Origin: a virus
Reading direction: 5' to 3' (one strand)
IMG/VR virus record: IMGVR_UViG_3300022932_000015
Location: 30,210-94,209 of that record
Length of the DNA: 64,000 nt
Position numbers and translations under genes: made by a program. The notes under the pieces are model-generated. The model did not search any database and had not been told where the DNA came from. It was given only the letters and a program-made list of their open reading frames with translations. Positions within the stretch are counted from its first letter, which is position 1, and the number at the start of each line of letters is the position of its first letter. Of this stretch, positions 15,504 through 23,150 are shown one piece after another.

Positions 15504-16352
15504 TTAATTAAATTTTTGATTTACAACTAATTCATCACTTGCTTCTTGCCCCCAAGCTGTTACTACTAAGTAATGTTTTTTATTTTCGTAAAATACTGGA
15601 AATAATACAACAGGATCAGGAATATGGATTTTAGATATTTTAACACCTTCAACTTCATATCCTTCCATGTTAAAATCTTTAACTGGGGCTGCTATTTCTA
15701 AAGGAGATTTATCATATATTTCATTTATATAATAACTATGAGTGTGATAATTATTTTTACTTCTTTCAATAGATATTTCTTTACTAGTATTAAATAAATA
15801 TAACTTTCTAGAAATGCTATTATTTGTTATTCTATTTCTCCCATATAAAGATATTACCTCTTCTTTATGATAATAACAAGCATCTTCTTCATCTACTTTA
15901 AAATTACTAATATCTTTAAGATTTTTATCAGGTACAGTACCCTCATATCTATCTACTGGACCATATACCAAATTATATTTATTACATATTTTGATTACTG
16001 ATTCCTCAGTTATAAATTTGTACAATGGATACTTTTGAGTAAAATAATTAATAGCCCTGTTTAGTTCTTTTTTAGATTTATTTTCGTTATTAATAGTATT
16101 TAATCTTTGAATTTCTAAATCTGCATCTTTACATTCTTTTGTATTAGTAAATCCCAAATCTCTTAATTTTTTAGATTTATCTATTAAATCTTGTAATTCA
16201 GTTTCATTAGATTTTAATATTTTGGATTCTGCTAATAACTTATCAACTTCAGAATTAAAAGATTCATGAATCTCATCAATTATTTCATTGATCGTTTTGT
16301 TTTTAGTTATTACTTTATCCTCTTTTACCTGTTTTTCAAAAATTTTCCACAT
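15504..16352 (-). CDS. Hypothetical protein (282 aa) with helical N-terminus
   Basis: The ATG at 16352 (MWKIFEKQVKEDK) is chosen over 16406 because the latter overlaps the upstream gene. Residues about 15-100 are highly charged and predict coiled coil; the rest is mixed, ending with strands containing HIPDPVVLFPVFYENKKHYLVVTAWG. This type of protein occurs in Bacteroidota phages and mobile elements without known role. A terminator-like hairpin follows. Confidence 0.6.
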   Translation of the reverse strand: MWKIFEKQVKEDKVITKNKTINEIIDEIHESFNSEVDKLLAESKILKSNETELQDLIDKSKKLRDLGFTNTKECKDADLEIQRLNTINNENKSKKELNRAINYFTQKYPLYKFITEESVIKICNKYNLVYGPVDRYEGTVPDKNLKDISNFKVDEEDACYYHKEEVISLYGRNRITNNSISRKLYLFNTSKEISIERSKNNYHTHSYYINEIYDKSPLEIAAPVKDFNMEGYEVEGVKISKIHIPDPVVLFPVFYENKKHYLVVTAWGQEASDELVVNQKFN

Positions 16353-16374
16353 AATTTGCTTTTTTAAATCCACA

Positions 16375-16764
16375 TTAACTTGTCTGATACTTATCATTAT
16401 CATCACCTAAAAAATATCTAGCTCCCTTGGGTATTACCATTTTTACTACCCTAAGTTCCGATACCTTACTACGAATTCTGAGGTATTCAGCAGCATCCTT
16501 AGTGATAAAAGCATGCAATCCGTCGTTTATATTAATCTTATAAACTCCCCACCAAAATGAATGCACCCCTATATCAAATGGCTTTTTCTTGTTAGTTTGG
16601 TAATATAAGAATCCCTTGTGATATTTGAAACCTTGATAGGGAGACTTATTATCCTTGTCTAAGACTTTATATACAACTCTATCTCTTCCAGCTATTTTTG
16701 GATTTTTAGTATATTCAATAGCTGTACTTTCATTGTTAAATTCTTTATCTACTGTTAAACACAT
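16375..16764 (-). CDS. Hypothetical protein (129 aa)
   Basis: Contains VYKVLDKDNKSPYQGFKYHK and ends VVKMVIPKGARYFLGDDNDK, the pattern of a small beta-rich family that recurs in Bacteroidota phages. No catalytic residues can be assigned. The start lies within the end of the upstream 88-residue gene (20-base overlap). Confidence 0.6.
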   Translation of the reverse strand: MCLTVDKEFNNESTAIEYTKNPKIAGRDRVVYKVLDKDNKSPYQGFKYHKGFLYYQTNKKKPFDIGVHSFWWGVYKININDGLHAFITKDAAEYLRIRSKVSELRVVKMVIPKGARYFLGDDNDKYQTS

Positions 16765-17011
16765 ATTTTTGTTTTTTATTATTTCTTTTTATATCTGCTA
16801 TTACTTTTTCCATAAACACTATTGCTTTTTGATTTCTTTCTTCAATAGATATTTTATTAAAGTATAATATGTCTGAAATACCCTCTACTATAGACTCAGC
16901 AGATATTTCATTTATAGGATTTTTAATCCTACTATTACCCATTTCACAAAGAGGACAGTCTATCATACTCTCATTTGGGTGTTTAGCACATGCTCCGTAC
17001 TTAATCTGCAT
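16745..17011 (-). CDS. Hypothetical protein with N-terminal Cys/His motif (88 aa)
   Basis: The N-terminus has CAKHPNESMIDCPLC (C8, H11, C19, C22), a plausible single zinc-binding knuckle, followed by a helical charged region. Possibly nucleic-acid or protein binding. It overlaps the downstream gene and follows 17013 by one base. Confidence 0.55.
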   Translation of the reverse strand: MQIKYGACAKHPNESMIDCPLCEMGNSRIKNPINEISAESIVEGISDILYFNKISIEERNQKAIVFMEKVIADIKRNNKKQKYVFNSR

Positions 17012-17012
17012 T

Positions 17013-17486
17013 TTATTTTATTTTTTCGATTAGTAAATATTCTCCAACGTGTTCTTCTGCTTGTTGCCATTTATTCATATCTAATTGATATAGTTCTTCA
17101 CTATTACCACTATATTCGTATAAGGGTCTAGTAGGGTATGAATATGGATTTATAATAAAACACTCTTTAGAAGTTAATAGGCTATCCCATGAATCCATAA
17201 GATCGTGTAATAAATATTCATTAAAATGATAATGAAAGTAGGTGTTAGAATTATAAATTATTTTAGGCTGTTTTACAATCATTTTAACCTCTTCTTCTGT
17301 TGCTTGGGAGGCGAGGCAGATGATTTCAAAGTCGAAAGGAATATCAATTGCTTCGTACGGATCATACTCATTTTCTGTTATGCGGTACATAAGAATACCA
17401 TTAGCAATACCTTCGAATTTTTGAAATCCATTTGAACCTCTTGGCACCTTAAGTGCGTATACTGTTTCTGTTAGTTGTTTAAGCAT
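17013..17486 (-). CDS. Hypothetical protein (157 aa)
   Basis: Acidic, aromatic-rich soluble protein: starts MLKQLTETVYALKVPRGSNG, has a central FEIICLASQATEEEVKMIVK. No signal peptide or membrane segment; no family recognised. It is packed between neighbours with 1-2 base gaps in an accessory operon. Confidence 0.55.
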   Translation of the reverse strand: MLKQLTETVYALKVPRGSNGFQKFEGIANGILMYRITENEYDPYEAIDIPFDFEIICLASQATEEEVKMIVKQPKIIYNSNTYFHYHFNEYLLHDLMDSWDSLLTSKECFIINPYSYPTRPLYEYSGNSEELYQLDMNKWQQAEEHVGEYLLIEKIK

Positions 17487-17488
17487 GG

Positions 17489-17755
17489 TTAAATATTATT
17501 AAGAATTTCATCAATAAAATTAGAAGACATTTCATCTTGCTCTTTTGAGGCTCTATGAGTAATATCAAATGCAATTACTTTATTAGACTTCTTTTGATTA
17601 ATGAAATCTTCTAACTTTTGATAGCTATCTGAATTTGCATAGAGATTGATATGGGTATCGTTTCTCCAATCATTGTCAATTTTTAATTTAACAATAAATC
17701 TGTGTGTAAACCCATCAAATTCTTTTTTAGAATATTTTGTTTCTGTATTACTCAT
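17489..17755 (-). CDS. Hypothetical protein (88 aa)
   Basis: Begins MSNTETKYSKKEFDGFTHRF and ends SSNFIDEILNNI; basic N-terminus, acidic C-terminus. It precedes 17013 by two bases. No recognisable domain. Confidence 0.5.
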   Translation of the reverse strand: MSNTETKYSKKEFDGFTHRFIVKLKIDNDWRNDTHINLYANSDSYQKLEDFINQKKSNKVIAFDITHRASKEQDEMSSNFIDEILNNI

Positions 17756-17800
17756 ATCTATTTATTTTTAATTAGTTAATCTAACACTATTGAAAGGGGG

Positions 17801-18235
17801 TTATATCAGTTTAAATGCTTCTTCTATTGCTTTGTTAAAAGCTTCATAATAGTCTTTATGATAACCTACATTAGCCCTTCCAAATATATTTAACTCAAAT
17901 TTATCTTCTGTTATCAAATCACCGTGTCCGCTGAATAAAAGTTCTTTTTCTATTTTTCTAATTGGGTCAACATGAATAAAAATATTGTGTTCATTCCTAA
18001 ACCAGTCTATCAACTCCTGAAATGAAGGCGCGCAAACTGAATTTTTATAATCAGAATTTTTTCCAAGCCTTCCTATGTCGTCAAAATTGTCAGATAAATC
18101 ATCTGTTGTAAAAAAGAAGTTATTGGAAGGATTTTCATACTCAGGTTTACCAATATGGCAGAATAAACAAGGTTCATTAAATCTTTTTTCTTTTGCTATT
18201 ACAGCTAATTCGTATGATATAAATAAATGTTTCAT
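17801..18235 (-). CDS. Hypothetical protein (144 aa)
   Basis: Starts MKHLFISYELAVIAKEKRFN; CLFCHIGKPEYE (23-34) holds a CxxCH pattern, unlikely to be haem-related in a phage cytosolic protein. The centre (PSFQELIDWFRNEHNIFIHV) and the C-terminal helix EAFNKAIEEAFKLI recur in small phage proteins predicted to bind host factors, but the function is unknown. Confidence 0.55.
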   Translation of the reverse strand: MKHLFISYELAVIAKEKRFNEPCLFCHIGKPEYENPSNNFFFTTDDLSDNFDDIGRLGKNSDYKNSVCAPSFQELIDWFRNEHNIFIHVDPIRKIEKELLFSGHGDLITEDKFELNIFGRANVGYHKDYYEAFNKAIEEAFKLI

Positions 18236-18245
18236 GTATTTGGTT

Positions 18246-18407
18246 TTAGTGATTGGATGGTTTAAATAGTAGATATAGAATTACTTTAGTTAATACGCTT
18301 GATAAAAATATAGCGAATACTACTTTAATTGGTAGAAAAAATACACATGCAAAACAACCTATAAATGTTGCTGCTATTTCTGTTAATAGTTTATTTACTC
18401 CTTTCAT
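18246..18407 (-). CDS. Small membrane protein (53 aa)
   Basis: Frame from the ATG at 18407 to the TAA at 18246. Residues about 8-47 are hydrophobic (IAATFIGCFACVFFLPIKVV, then FAIFLSSVLTKVILYLL), giving one or two membrane helices. It overlaps the end of the 18391 gene by 17 bases, an arrangement typical of this operon. Function unknown. Confidence 0.5.
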   Translation of the reverse strand: MKGVNKLLTEIAATFIGCFACVFFLPIKVVFAIFLSSVLTKVILYLLFKPSNH

Positions 18408-18627
18408 AAGCTGCAATTAATTCTTCGTTATTTAATTCATCTAAAACTAAGATGTTCTGTTTATCTCTCCATTCAAGGAATTTTATAAGCTCCTCGGTAT
18501 ATTCCTTCCCTGCATTTAATTCAGAGCATTCTCTTAGTAAATTATAAAAACTTTCTTCAATCTTTTTAGTATTACTATTATAATACTCTAGACCTCTACT
18601 ATTAAATAACTCTTGTTTTGTCTTCAT
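18391..18627 (-). CDS. Hypothetical protein (78 aa)
   Basis: Helical, acidic protein starting MKTKQELFNSRGLEYYNSNT. Its start overlaps the stop of the 57-residue gene upstream by one base and its end overlaps a small membrane protein gene. No family recognised. Confidence 0.5.
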   Translation of the reverse strand: MKTKQELFNSRGLEYYNSNTKKIEESFYNLLRECSELNAGKEYTEELIKFLEWRDKQNILVLDELNNEELIAAYERSK

Positions 18628-18800
18628 TACTTCGTTGCTTTATCTATTGGGTTAGACAATACATCCCACAAGTCTGGATATTGTTTCAATACTCCTCTCT
18701 GAGCTAATAAATTTCTTGCTTCTATTAAACCATTTAGCATGGCTTCTGCAGCATCAAATAATTTTATTTTATTCTTTTCTTCTATTAATTTATCTTCCAT
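18627..18800 (-). CDS. Small hypothetical protein (57 aa)
   Basis: Frame from the ATG at 18800: MEDKLIEEKNKIKLFDAAEA, ending LSNPIDKATK. Amphipathic helix-rich. One-base overlap with 18391 suggests coupled translation. No function visible. Confidence 0.5.
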   Translation of the reverse strand: MEDKLIEEKNKIKLFDAAEAMLNGLIEARNLLAQRGVLKQYPDLWDVLSNPIDKATK

Positions 18801-18867
18801 GAATTATTATTTATAATGGTTATTAAAAATAATGGGACTATATCCTTTTAGACATAATCCCATTACA

Positions 18868-19029
18868 TTATCTAATTACTGTTACGCTATGGTACTTGCC
18901 TCCTGATAAATCATGTGCTATATCTTTGGCAACTTTATCTACTTTACCTAAATTTTCTTTAAAGAAGGTATCAGGTAAGTTGATCACCTGTTTGTTTTTA
19001 CGTGTTTCGTCAAAATAAATTGTTAACAT
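18868..19029 (-). CDS. Small hypothetical protein (53 aa)
   Basis: Frame from the ATG at 19029: MLTIYFDETRKNKQVINLPD, ending KYHSVTVIR. It overlaps the end of the 19023 gene by 7 bases. Mixed strand/helix; no family recognised. Confidence 0.5.
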   Translation of the reverse strand: MLTIYFDETRKNKQVINLPDTFFKENLGKVDKVAKDIAHDLSGGKYHSVTVIR

Positions 19030-19376
19030 ACATTCAAAGTTTTTAGTTGTTGTTTTTCTGTATTTAGTTTTGCTTTTACAATTAGGACTATTAGTTCATC
19101 AAAGAACTTCTCAGCTCGTTGTAATCTTCTAATATTTATTATATCATCAAATTTACAAATATCATAATCTCTCCATCTCAATATTGAATTTACTGCTTCA
19201 ATATAAGTCTGCTTGGTATAGCCATTTAGAGATCCATTAGGATACTTATTTATGAACTTAATAATACTTTCTAATTGGTAATTAGATAATCTACCCAAAC
19301 AAGTGGGTTTTCCTTTCCAGAAATATAGCATATTGCAATATTTATCTACCTCTGGATTTATTATGTCTTTAATCAT
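19023..19376 (-). CDS. Hypothetical protein (117 aa)
   Basis: Starts MIKDIINPEVDKYCNMLYFW; helical and basic with RRLQRAEKFFDELIVLIVKA near the C-terminus. No recognised motif. It overlaps a downstream small gene by 7 bases. Confidence 0.5.
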   Translation of the reverse strand: MIKDIINPEVDKYCNMLYFWKGKPTCLGRLSNYQLESIIKFINKYPNGSLNGYTKQTYIEAVNSILRWRDYDICKFDDIINIRRLQRAEKFFDELIVLIVKAKLNTEKQQLKTLNVC

Positions 19377-19424
19377 ATTTATTTGGTTTAGAGTTAATAG
19401 ATTTATATAAAAACTTAGTTGACT

Positions 19425-19766
19425 CTACCTTCCAAATAATTTTCTTTTTAGAGATAAAATTTGATCTTGTACCTTATTAAATTTGATTTCATTGAACATA
19501 GTTGGTACTGCTAGTTTTCTAGAGTTTCCATAAAATTCTGCCCAGCAGATAAGTTCGTCTAACTTTTGTGCATTGTTTTTTATTCCGTTTTCCATGTATT
19601 TGTTTTTAATTGTTAGAAGTAAAATTGAAATTATACCAAGCTCTATACTGTTAGTCTTTAATAGGGCTGGGATGTGACACCTATTGATATAATTTACTCT
19701 GGGACGAACCTTTCGATTCTCTAGATCCACCAATCTATTTTTAAAGAATAGATAAACTTTAACCAA
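19425..19766 (-). CDS. Hypothetical protein (113 aa)
   Basis: Basic protein beginning MVKVYLFFKNRLVDLENRKV, ending QDQILSLKRKLFGR. It overlaps the end of the HNH gene by 8 bases. No domain recognised. An internal ATG at 19593 would give a shorter product; the long start is used because it couples to the HNH gene. Confidence 0.4.
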   Translation of the reverse strand: MVKVYLFFKNRLVDLENRKVRPRVNYINRCHIPALLKTNSIELGIISILLLTIKNKYMENGIKNNAQKLDELICWAEFYGNSRKLAVPTMFNEIKFNKVQDQILSLKRKLFGR

Positions 19767-20244
19767 TCTTCTTTTTCTTTCTAATGTCAGAGATAACTTG
19801 TCTTCTTACATTGTATAATTCACATATAGACTTTATAGTCTTGTGTGGATTGTTTTCAATATCTTTCAAGACTTTTTCTATCAATTCAGTAGAATACTTT
19901 TTGTTTACTGGAATATTACCCTTCTTGAATTTGTATGATTCCATATTCATAAGTGGTAGTCTGCCTTTTTTGTAGGCATCTTTCATGTTATCAGAATGTG
20001 TACCTAAAAATAGATGTTTAGGATTAACACATAAAGGATTATCACATTTATGACAGACAAATACATTTGAATCATTTATTTCACCATACTTAAGTATATA
20101 TGATAATCTGTGACTATCAATTATTCTTTTCTGATATCTTATAACTCCATAATTACCTCTCATTCCTGCTTTCCATTCCCAACAATCTTCATCATTATTA
20201 GTTACTCTTACTTTACTCCAGAATCTTTCGATTATAGTACTCAT
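19759..20244 (-). CDS. HNH homing endonuclease with C-terminal HTH
   Basis: The start at 20244 (MSTIIERFWSKV) is chosen because HNH_3-type phage endonucleases begin this way; the frame extends to 20298 but the extra 18 residues look unlike protein. Domain order: CWEWKAG, then SHRLSYILKYG, VCHKCDNPLCVNPKHLFLGT (H and N of the HNH finger with Cys pairs), then a helix-turn-helix-like tail TIKSICELYNVRRQVISDIR. It is a free-standing mobile nuclease in the accessory block, 0.6 kb downstream of the retroelement. Confidence 0.85.
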   Translation of the reverse strand: MSTIIERFWSKVRVTNNDEDCWEWKAGMRGNYGVIRYQKRIIDSHRLSYILKYGEINDSNVFVCHKCDNPLCVNPKHLFLGTHSDNMKDAYKKGRLPLMNMESYKFKKGNIPVNKKYSTELIEKVLKDIENNPHKTIKSICELYNVRRQVISDIRKKKKIG

Positions 20245-20298
20245 TTGTTTTAATTTGTGGAGCTGGACAGGTACGATCTGTCGTGTTCCATAATTCAT

Positions 20299-20732
20299 TA
20301 TTAATTTTCTACAAGTTTAGCATATCTTTTTCTCCTAATGCAGGATATTTGATTCTTAATCAAAAAAGCAACACATTGGCTAGTTATAGTCTTCCTATGT
20401 GTGAAGTGGTTGACTTTCCAATATTAGGCTGCTAACTCTAATTCTGCAATTGGGGCAGATGTCAATTTAATGACTTTTGCTGAAGCGCTTTTTACAACTG
20501 CAAGAACATCAGCGATGCCTCCTACTTCGTTGGTTATTACAACATTGTCCGTTAGAACTTGAAACCATAGATTAAAGTGATAGATAACATCTCACTACTT
20601 GCTTATCAATAAATTATTACAGAGTCTATAGCCAACTCTCAGCCCCAATTCTTTATACTTTACTTTAATCCCTTTTTACAATTAAGATACTAAGGATTGT
20701 TTAAAGAATTTATTTTTTACTATGTTAGTATA
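20299..20732. other. Gene-poor stretch downstream of the retroelement
   Basis: No complete gene. It holds a 13-base imperfect hairpin (TGGAGCTGGACAG pairing with CTGTCGTGTTCCA, about 20260-20293) at its left edge, a 7-base hairpin TTTGATT/AATCAAA near 20350, and an open frame lacking a start codon (next entry). The rest is AT-rich with no clear signal. Confidence 0.4.
20424..20591 (-). pseudogene. Start-less coding fragment
   Basis: An open frame of 55 codons ends at TAA 20424-20426 and reads NLWFQVLTDNVVITNEVGG through VKSASAKVIKLTSAPIAELE. It has protein-like composition, unlike the surrounding AT-rich noise, but no ATG, GTG or TTG start before the upstream stops at 20592. It is probably the tail of a decayed gene, or a product made by frameshift. 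Confidence 0.35.
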
Positions 20733-20836
20733 GTTAATATTATGTGTATTAAAATATAAGTAACTTGACTATTAGAATTGTAGTTGTTGTAATTCGAGTT
20801 GTTGAACACTAAACTACTAGAAGTTATAATATTAAC
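20733..20836 (-). repeat. Inverted repeat enclosing template repeat 1
   Basis: Perfect 10-base arms GTTAATATTA (20733-20742) and TAATATTAAC (20827-20836) bracket the template repeat. The right arm contains the stop codon of the target gene (20832-20834), so in the target mRNA the template would form the loop of a 3' UTR stem. The second template repeat has the same arrangement. Confidence 0.75.
20754..20818 (-). repeat. Diversity-generating retroelement template repeat 1 (TR1)
   Basis: 65 bases matching VR1 (20902-20966) at a constant offset of 148. I count 16 mismatches, and all fall where the coding strand of TR1 has A (T on the plus strand), changed to G, T or C. Read in the frame of the target, TR1 is rich in AAC/AAT codons at the changing positions, the standard arrangement for adenine-directed mutagenesis. 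It starts 14 bases past the target stop. Confidence 0.93.
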
Positions 20837-21281
20837 GTTGAATGATTTTGTATAAATGAGCATAATTCTTACCTACAAAATCAGAGGTTTTCTGATCTTT
20901 GAAATAAGCAACCTGACCAATAGAACAGTAGCTGCTGTAATCCGAGCTGAGGAACACCAAACCACCTTTTTTATCATTCTCATGATAAGGATACCATTTC
21001 TGTTGGTCATGATCAGTCCAATCTAAGATCCAATCTTCATTAAAGAATTTTTGTACTTGTTTTAATTGAGCAACTGCTACATGAAATTCTATCTCTTCTG
21101 GTGTGAATAAATTAGAAAAGTGCTCTGATTTTACTTCATATTCTTTCAAAGCTCTACATATACTTGGATAATCAGCTCCTATTTTGAATAAATCTGCGGG
21201 AGCATTTACTACCTTTTCTAGTTCCATTATTGTTGCTTTTAGCTCATTGATTTTTTCCTGAGCTTTCTTTTTATCTGTCAT
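20832..21281 (-). CDS. Retroelement target protein 1 (C-type-lectin-like variable domain)
   Basis: 149 residues. The N-terminal third is a charged helix (about 3-28); the C-terminal half has the lectin-like variable fold: WYPYHEND (96-103), then GGLVFLSSDYSSYCS (106-120) and a closing FVGKNYAHLYKIIQ. VR1 encodes residues about 106-127, where Tyr, Ser, Cys and Gly dominate. Such proteins are diversified to change ligand or receptor binding. The start overlaps the end of the reverse transcriptase gene by 4 bases. Confidence 0.85.
   Translation of the reverse strand: MTDKKKAQEKINELKATIMELEKVVNAPADLFKIGADYPSICRALKEYEVKSEHFSNLFTPEEIEFHVAVAQLKQVQKFFNEDWILDWTDHDQQKWYPYHENDKKGGLVFLSSDYSSYCSIGQVAYFKDQKTSDFVGKNYAHLYKIIQR
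20902..20966 (-). repeat. Variable repeat 1 (VR1)
   Basis: Copy of TR1 inside target gene 1, encoding residues about 106-127. It differs from TR1 only at template adenines, so it records past rounds of mutagenic retrohoming. Similarity ends sharply at both edges (non-A mismatches at 20901 and 20967). Confidence 0.93.
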
Positions 21282-22225
21282 AAGTATTTATTTTTTAAGT
21301 TTATACTATTACAATGAGATAACCATCCATTGTAGCTTGCTATTGATTTTTTATTATTATTTTTCCTGATCATTCTTATAAATCTTAGTTTTATACTCTT
21401 TCTCAGTAAAATATGTGTATGATAAGATTTATATCCAAGGAAATCTATTCCTCTAGATTTTACAGGAAATATTTGATAATTTGATTTTATTTTAAGTTTC
21501 AAATTTACATTTAGATATTGCTCTATCAAATGTAATATTCTGTGTAATTCTTGTTTATTGCTTCCCAATATAACTAAATCATCACAATATCTAAAATAGT
21601 ATTTTACTTTTAAAGTTTCTTTAATCCAATGATCAAAATAGCTTAAATAAAAATTAGCAAAATATTGAGATAGATAATTTCCAATAGGTTGTCCTTTACA
21701 ACTATCTATTATATTACTCAATAAACTCAGTAGATTTTTATCTTTAAATTTCTTGAGTAATAATTCTTTTAAAATATCGTTATCAATGTTTGGGTAGAAC
21801 TTTTTGATATCTAATTTTAAGCAGTATTGAGTCTCCTCTTTGTTTTTTAATGCTTTATTTAGAGAATTTAGACCTTTGTGTATACCTCTATTCTTTATAC
21901 AGTTATAAGTATCTTTAGTAAATGTTGATACAAATATAGGTTCTAAAATATTCATTATAGCATGATGTACTATTCTATCTGGGTAATAGGGTAACTTATA
22001 TATTTCCCTTTCTTTTGGATCAAAAATTGTGAATATTTTGTATTCTGACGTGTTATAGTTATTGTTTAATAGTATTTGATTTAAATTTAATATATTATTA
22101 TCATAGTTCTTGTCAAATTCTATTACGTCTTTATTTTTAGATTTACCAATTCTAGCCTTTTTATCGGCTAGTATTAAATTATCTATATCACAAATTTTAT
22201 TATATAAGTTACCTATTCGTTTCAT
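21278..22225 (-). CDS. Diversity-generating retroelement reverse transcriptase
   Basis: 315 residues, single-domain reverse transcriptase. Motifs: LKLDIKKFYPNID (136-148, catalytic D139), GQPIGNYLSQYFANFYL (178-194) and FRYCDDLVIL (211-220, YxDD form YCDD), then KLKIKSNYQIFPV and FLGYKSY. The PIGNxxSQ block is typical of DGR and group II-type enzymes. It would copy TR RNA with errors at adenines and so diversify the flanking target genes. No Avd accessory gene is apparent nearby. It sits exactly between the two target/TR cassettes. Confidence 0.92.
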   Translation of the reverse strand: MKRIGNLYNKICDIDNLILADKKARIGKSKNKDVIEFDKNYDNNILNLNQILLNNNYNTSEYKIFTIFDPKEREIYKLPYYPDRIVHHAIMNILEPIFVSTFTKDTYNCIKNRGIHKGLNSLNKALKNKEETQYCLKLDIKKFYPNIDNDILKELLLKKFKDKNLLSLLSNIIDSCKGQPIGNYLSQYFANFYLSYFDHWIKETLKVKYYFRYCDDLVILGSNKQELHRILHLIEQYLNVNLKLKIKSNYQIFPVKSRGIDFLGYKSYHTHILLRKSIKLRFIRMIRKNNNKKSIASYNGWLSHCNSINLKNKYL

Positions 22226-22298
22226 CTTATACTTCTTAAGTCTCTTTCAATAGTTTACTAAAGACTCTTTAAGTTTGTTATCTTTTACCCAGTGGTAT

Positions 22299-22401
22299 GG
22301 TTAATACTAATTAGTCTAAAATATAATAAGTAGAGTAGTTAGAATTGACATTATAGTTGTTCACGTTATTCAGTACCTAACTAAAACATTTAGTATTAAC
22401 C
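22299..22401 (-). repeat. Inverted repeat enclosing template repeat 2
   Basis: Perfect 11-base arms GGTTAATACTA (22299-22309) and TAGTATTAACC (22391-22401). As at TR1, the right arm carries the stop codon of the target gene (22396-22398). The arm sequence resembles that of TR1 (GTTAATAnTA), so the two cassettes are probably related by duplication or share a needed RNA fold. Confidence 0.75.
22324..22383 (-). repeat. Diversity-generating retroelement template repeat 2 (TR2)
   Basis: 60 bases matching VR2 (22472-22531), again at an offset of exactly 148. I count 15 mismatches, all at coding-strand A of TR2. In the frame of the target TR2 has many AAC/AAT codons and one TAG where VR2 has TGG (Trp), so unmodified retrohoming would create a stop in the target. 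Confidence 0.93.
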
Positions 22402-22749
22402 TAAATATGAATTGTATAATTTTATAAGCTCATTTGCCATCACTCTTGCTGTATCTTCTTTCTTATAATAGTAAGAAGCAGAGAAGTGAGAAGTGACACA
22501 ATAGCTGTACACGCTACCCAGCACCCAACCATCTTCTTTAGAAAATCTAAAATATGGTAGATACTTATATTCATTACCATTGTTAAAGTCTGGTTCCCAT
22601 ATTTTGTCATCATTATCTAGATAGTTTTTTGCTTTGATTATCGTCTCTAAACTGTAAGATATCCAATCTTTCTTCCTTCTAAATTGATGTTCTACATATC
22701 TTTGATGACCAACTTTAAATAATATTTTCTCAGCTTCTTCTAAACTCAT
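22396..22749 (-). CDS. Retroelement target protein 2 (C-type-lectin-like variable domain)
   Basis: 117 residues. A helical N-terminal part is followed by the same layout as target 1: KYLPYFRFSKEDGW (62-75), variable core GSVYSYCVTSHFSASYYY (78-95), and closing VMANELIKLYN. VR2 covers residues about 74-93. It is shorter than target 1 and lacks its long N-terminal helix. With target 1 it gives this phage two independently diversified proteins from one reverse transcriptase. Binding partner unknown. Confidence 0.85.
   Translation of the reverse strand: MSLEEAEKILFKVGHQRYVEHQFRRKKDWISYSLETIIKAKNYLDNDDKIWEPDFNNGNEYKYLPYFRFSKEDGWVLGSVYSYCVTSHFSASYYYKKEDTARVMANELIKLYNSYLG
22472..22531 (-). repeat. 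Variable repeat 2 (VR2)
   Basis: Copy of TR2 within target gene 2 encoding the Tyr/Ser/Cys-rich core (about residues 74-93). All differences from TR2 fall at template adenines; similarity ends at a non-A mismatch on each side. Confidence 0.93.
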
Positions 22750-22754
22750 AATTA

Positions 22755-23150
22755 TTATTTTTCAGATTTTTCCTCTTTACTTAATTCTTTGATTTGTTTA
22801 TCTAAGAATGATGAGACTAACTCACTTGTTTGAGAAGGTATTTTACATATGCTTGTATCCTTTGATATCCAATCAATAGTCTTGCCCCCAGCTATAATTA
22901 ATATTGCTTCATTTTTAGATGGTGTGAGAGTTATGCCTATTATTGCAATACCAATTAGAATAAATGCCCATATTATTTTCCATCTGTTCTTTCTAGTGTA
23001 TATCTCATTATCATCTCCCTCTATATGATTTATAAACTTTATAAAGTAGAATAGTACCATCATTGCTATCCCTATAGTTAATATAGCATTGAACATTCCA
23101 TTTAAAGAATCTAGCCTTGTTAGCCAATATAATTTCCAATATATATTCAT
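22755..23150 (-). CDS. Membrane protein with two predicted helices (131 aa)
   Basis: Hydrophobic segments at about 18-42 (MFNAILTIGIAMMVLFYFI) and 57-78 (IIWAFILIGIAIIGITLTP) separated by a charged loop; the C-terminus is soluble and ends in a Lys/Glu tail. It lies six bases upstream of target gene 2 in the same transcript. This topology is frequent in Bacteroidota phage genomes; the role is unknown. Confidence 0.6.
   Translation of the reverse strand: MNIYWKLYWLTRLDSLNGMFNAILTIGIAMMVLFYFIKFINHIEGDDNEIYTRKNRWKIIWAFILIGIAIIGITLTPSKNEAILIIAGGKTIDWISKDTSICKIPSQTSELVSSFLDKQIKELSKEEKSEK

Noticed and set aside
20255-20295. Possible tRNA 3' half next to the HNH gene (GACAG-ATCGTAC-CTGTC arm).
   Set aside because: The T loop lacks the canonical TTCRA, and no matching 5' acceptor strand is found within tRNA distance.
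21278-22225. Group II intron or retron reverse transcriptase.
   Set aside because: No maturase domain, intron domain V or msr/msd pattern; the two adenine-specific TR/VR pairs identify a diversity-generating element.
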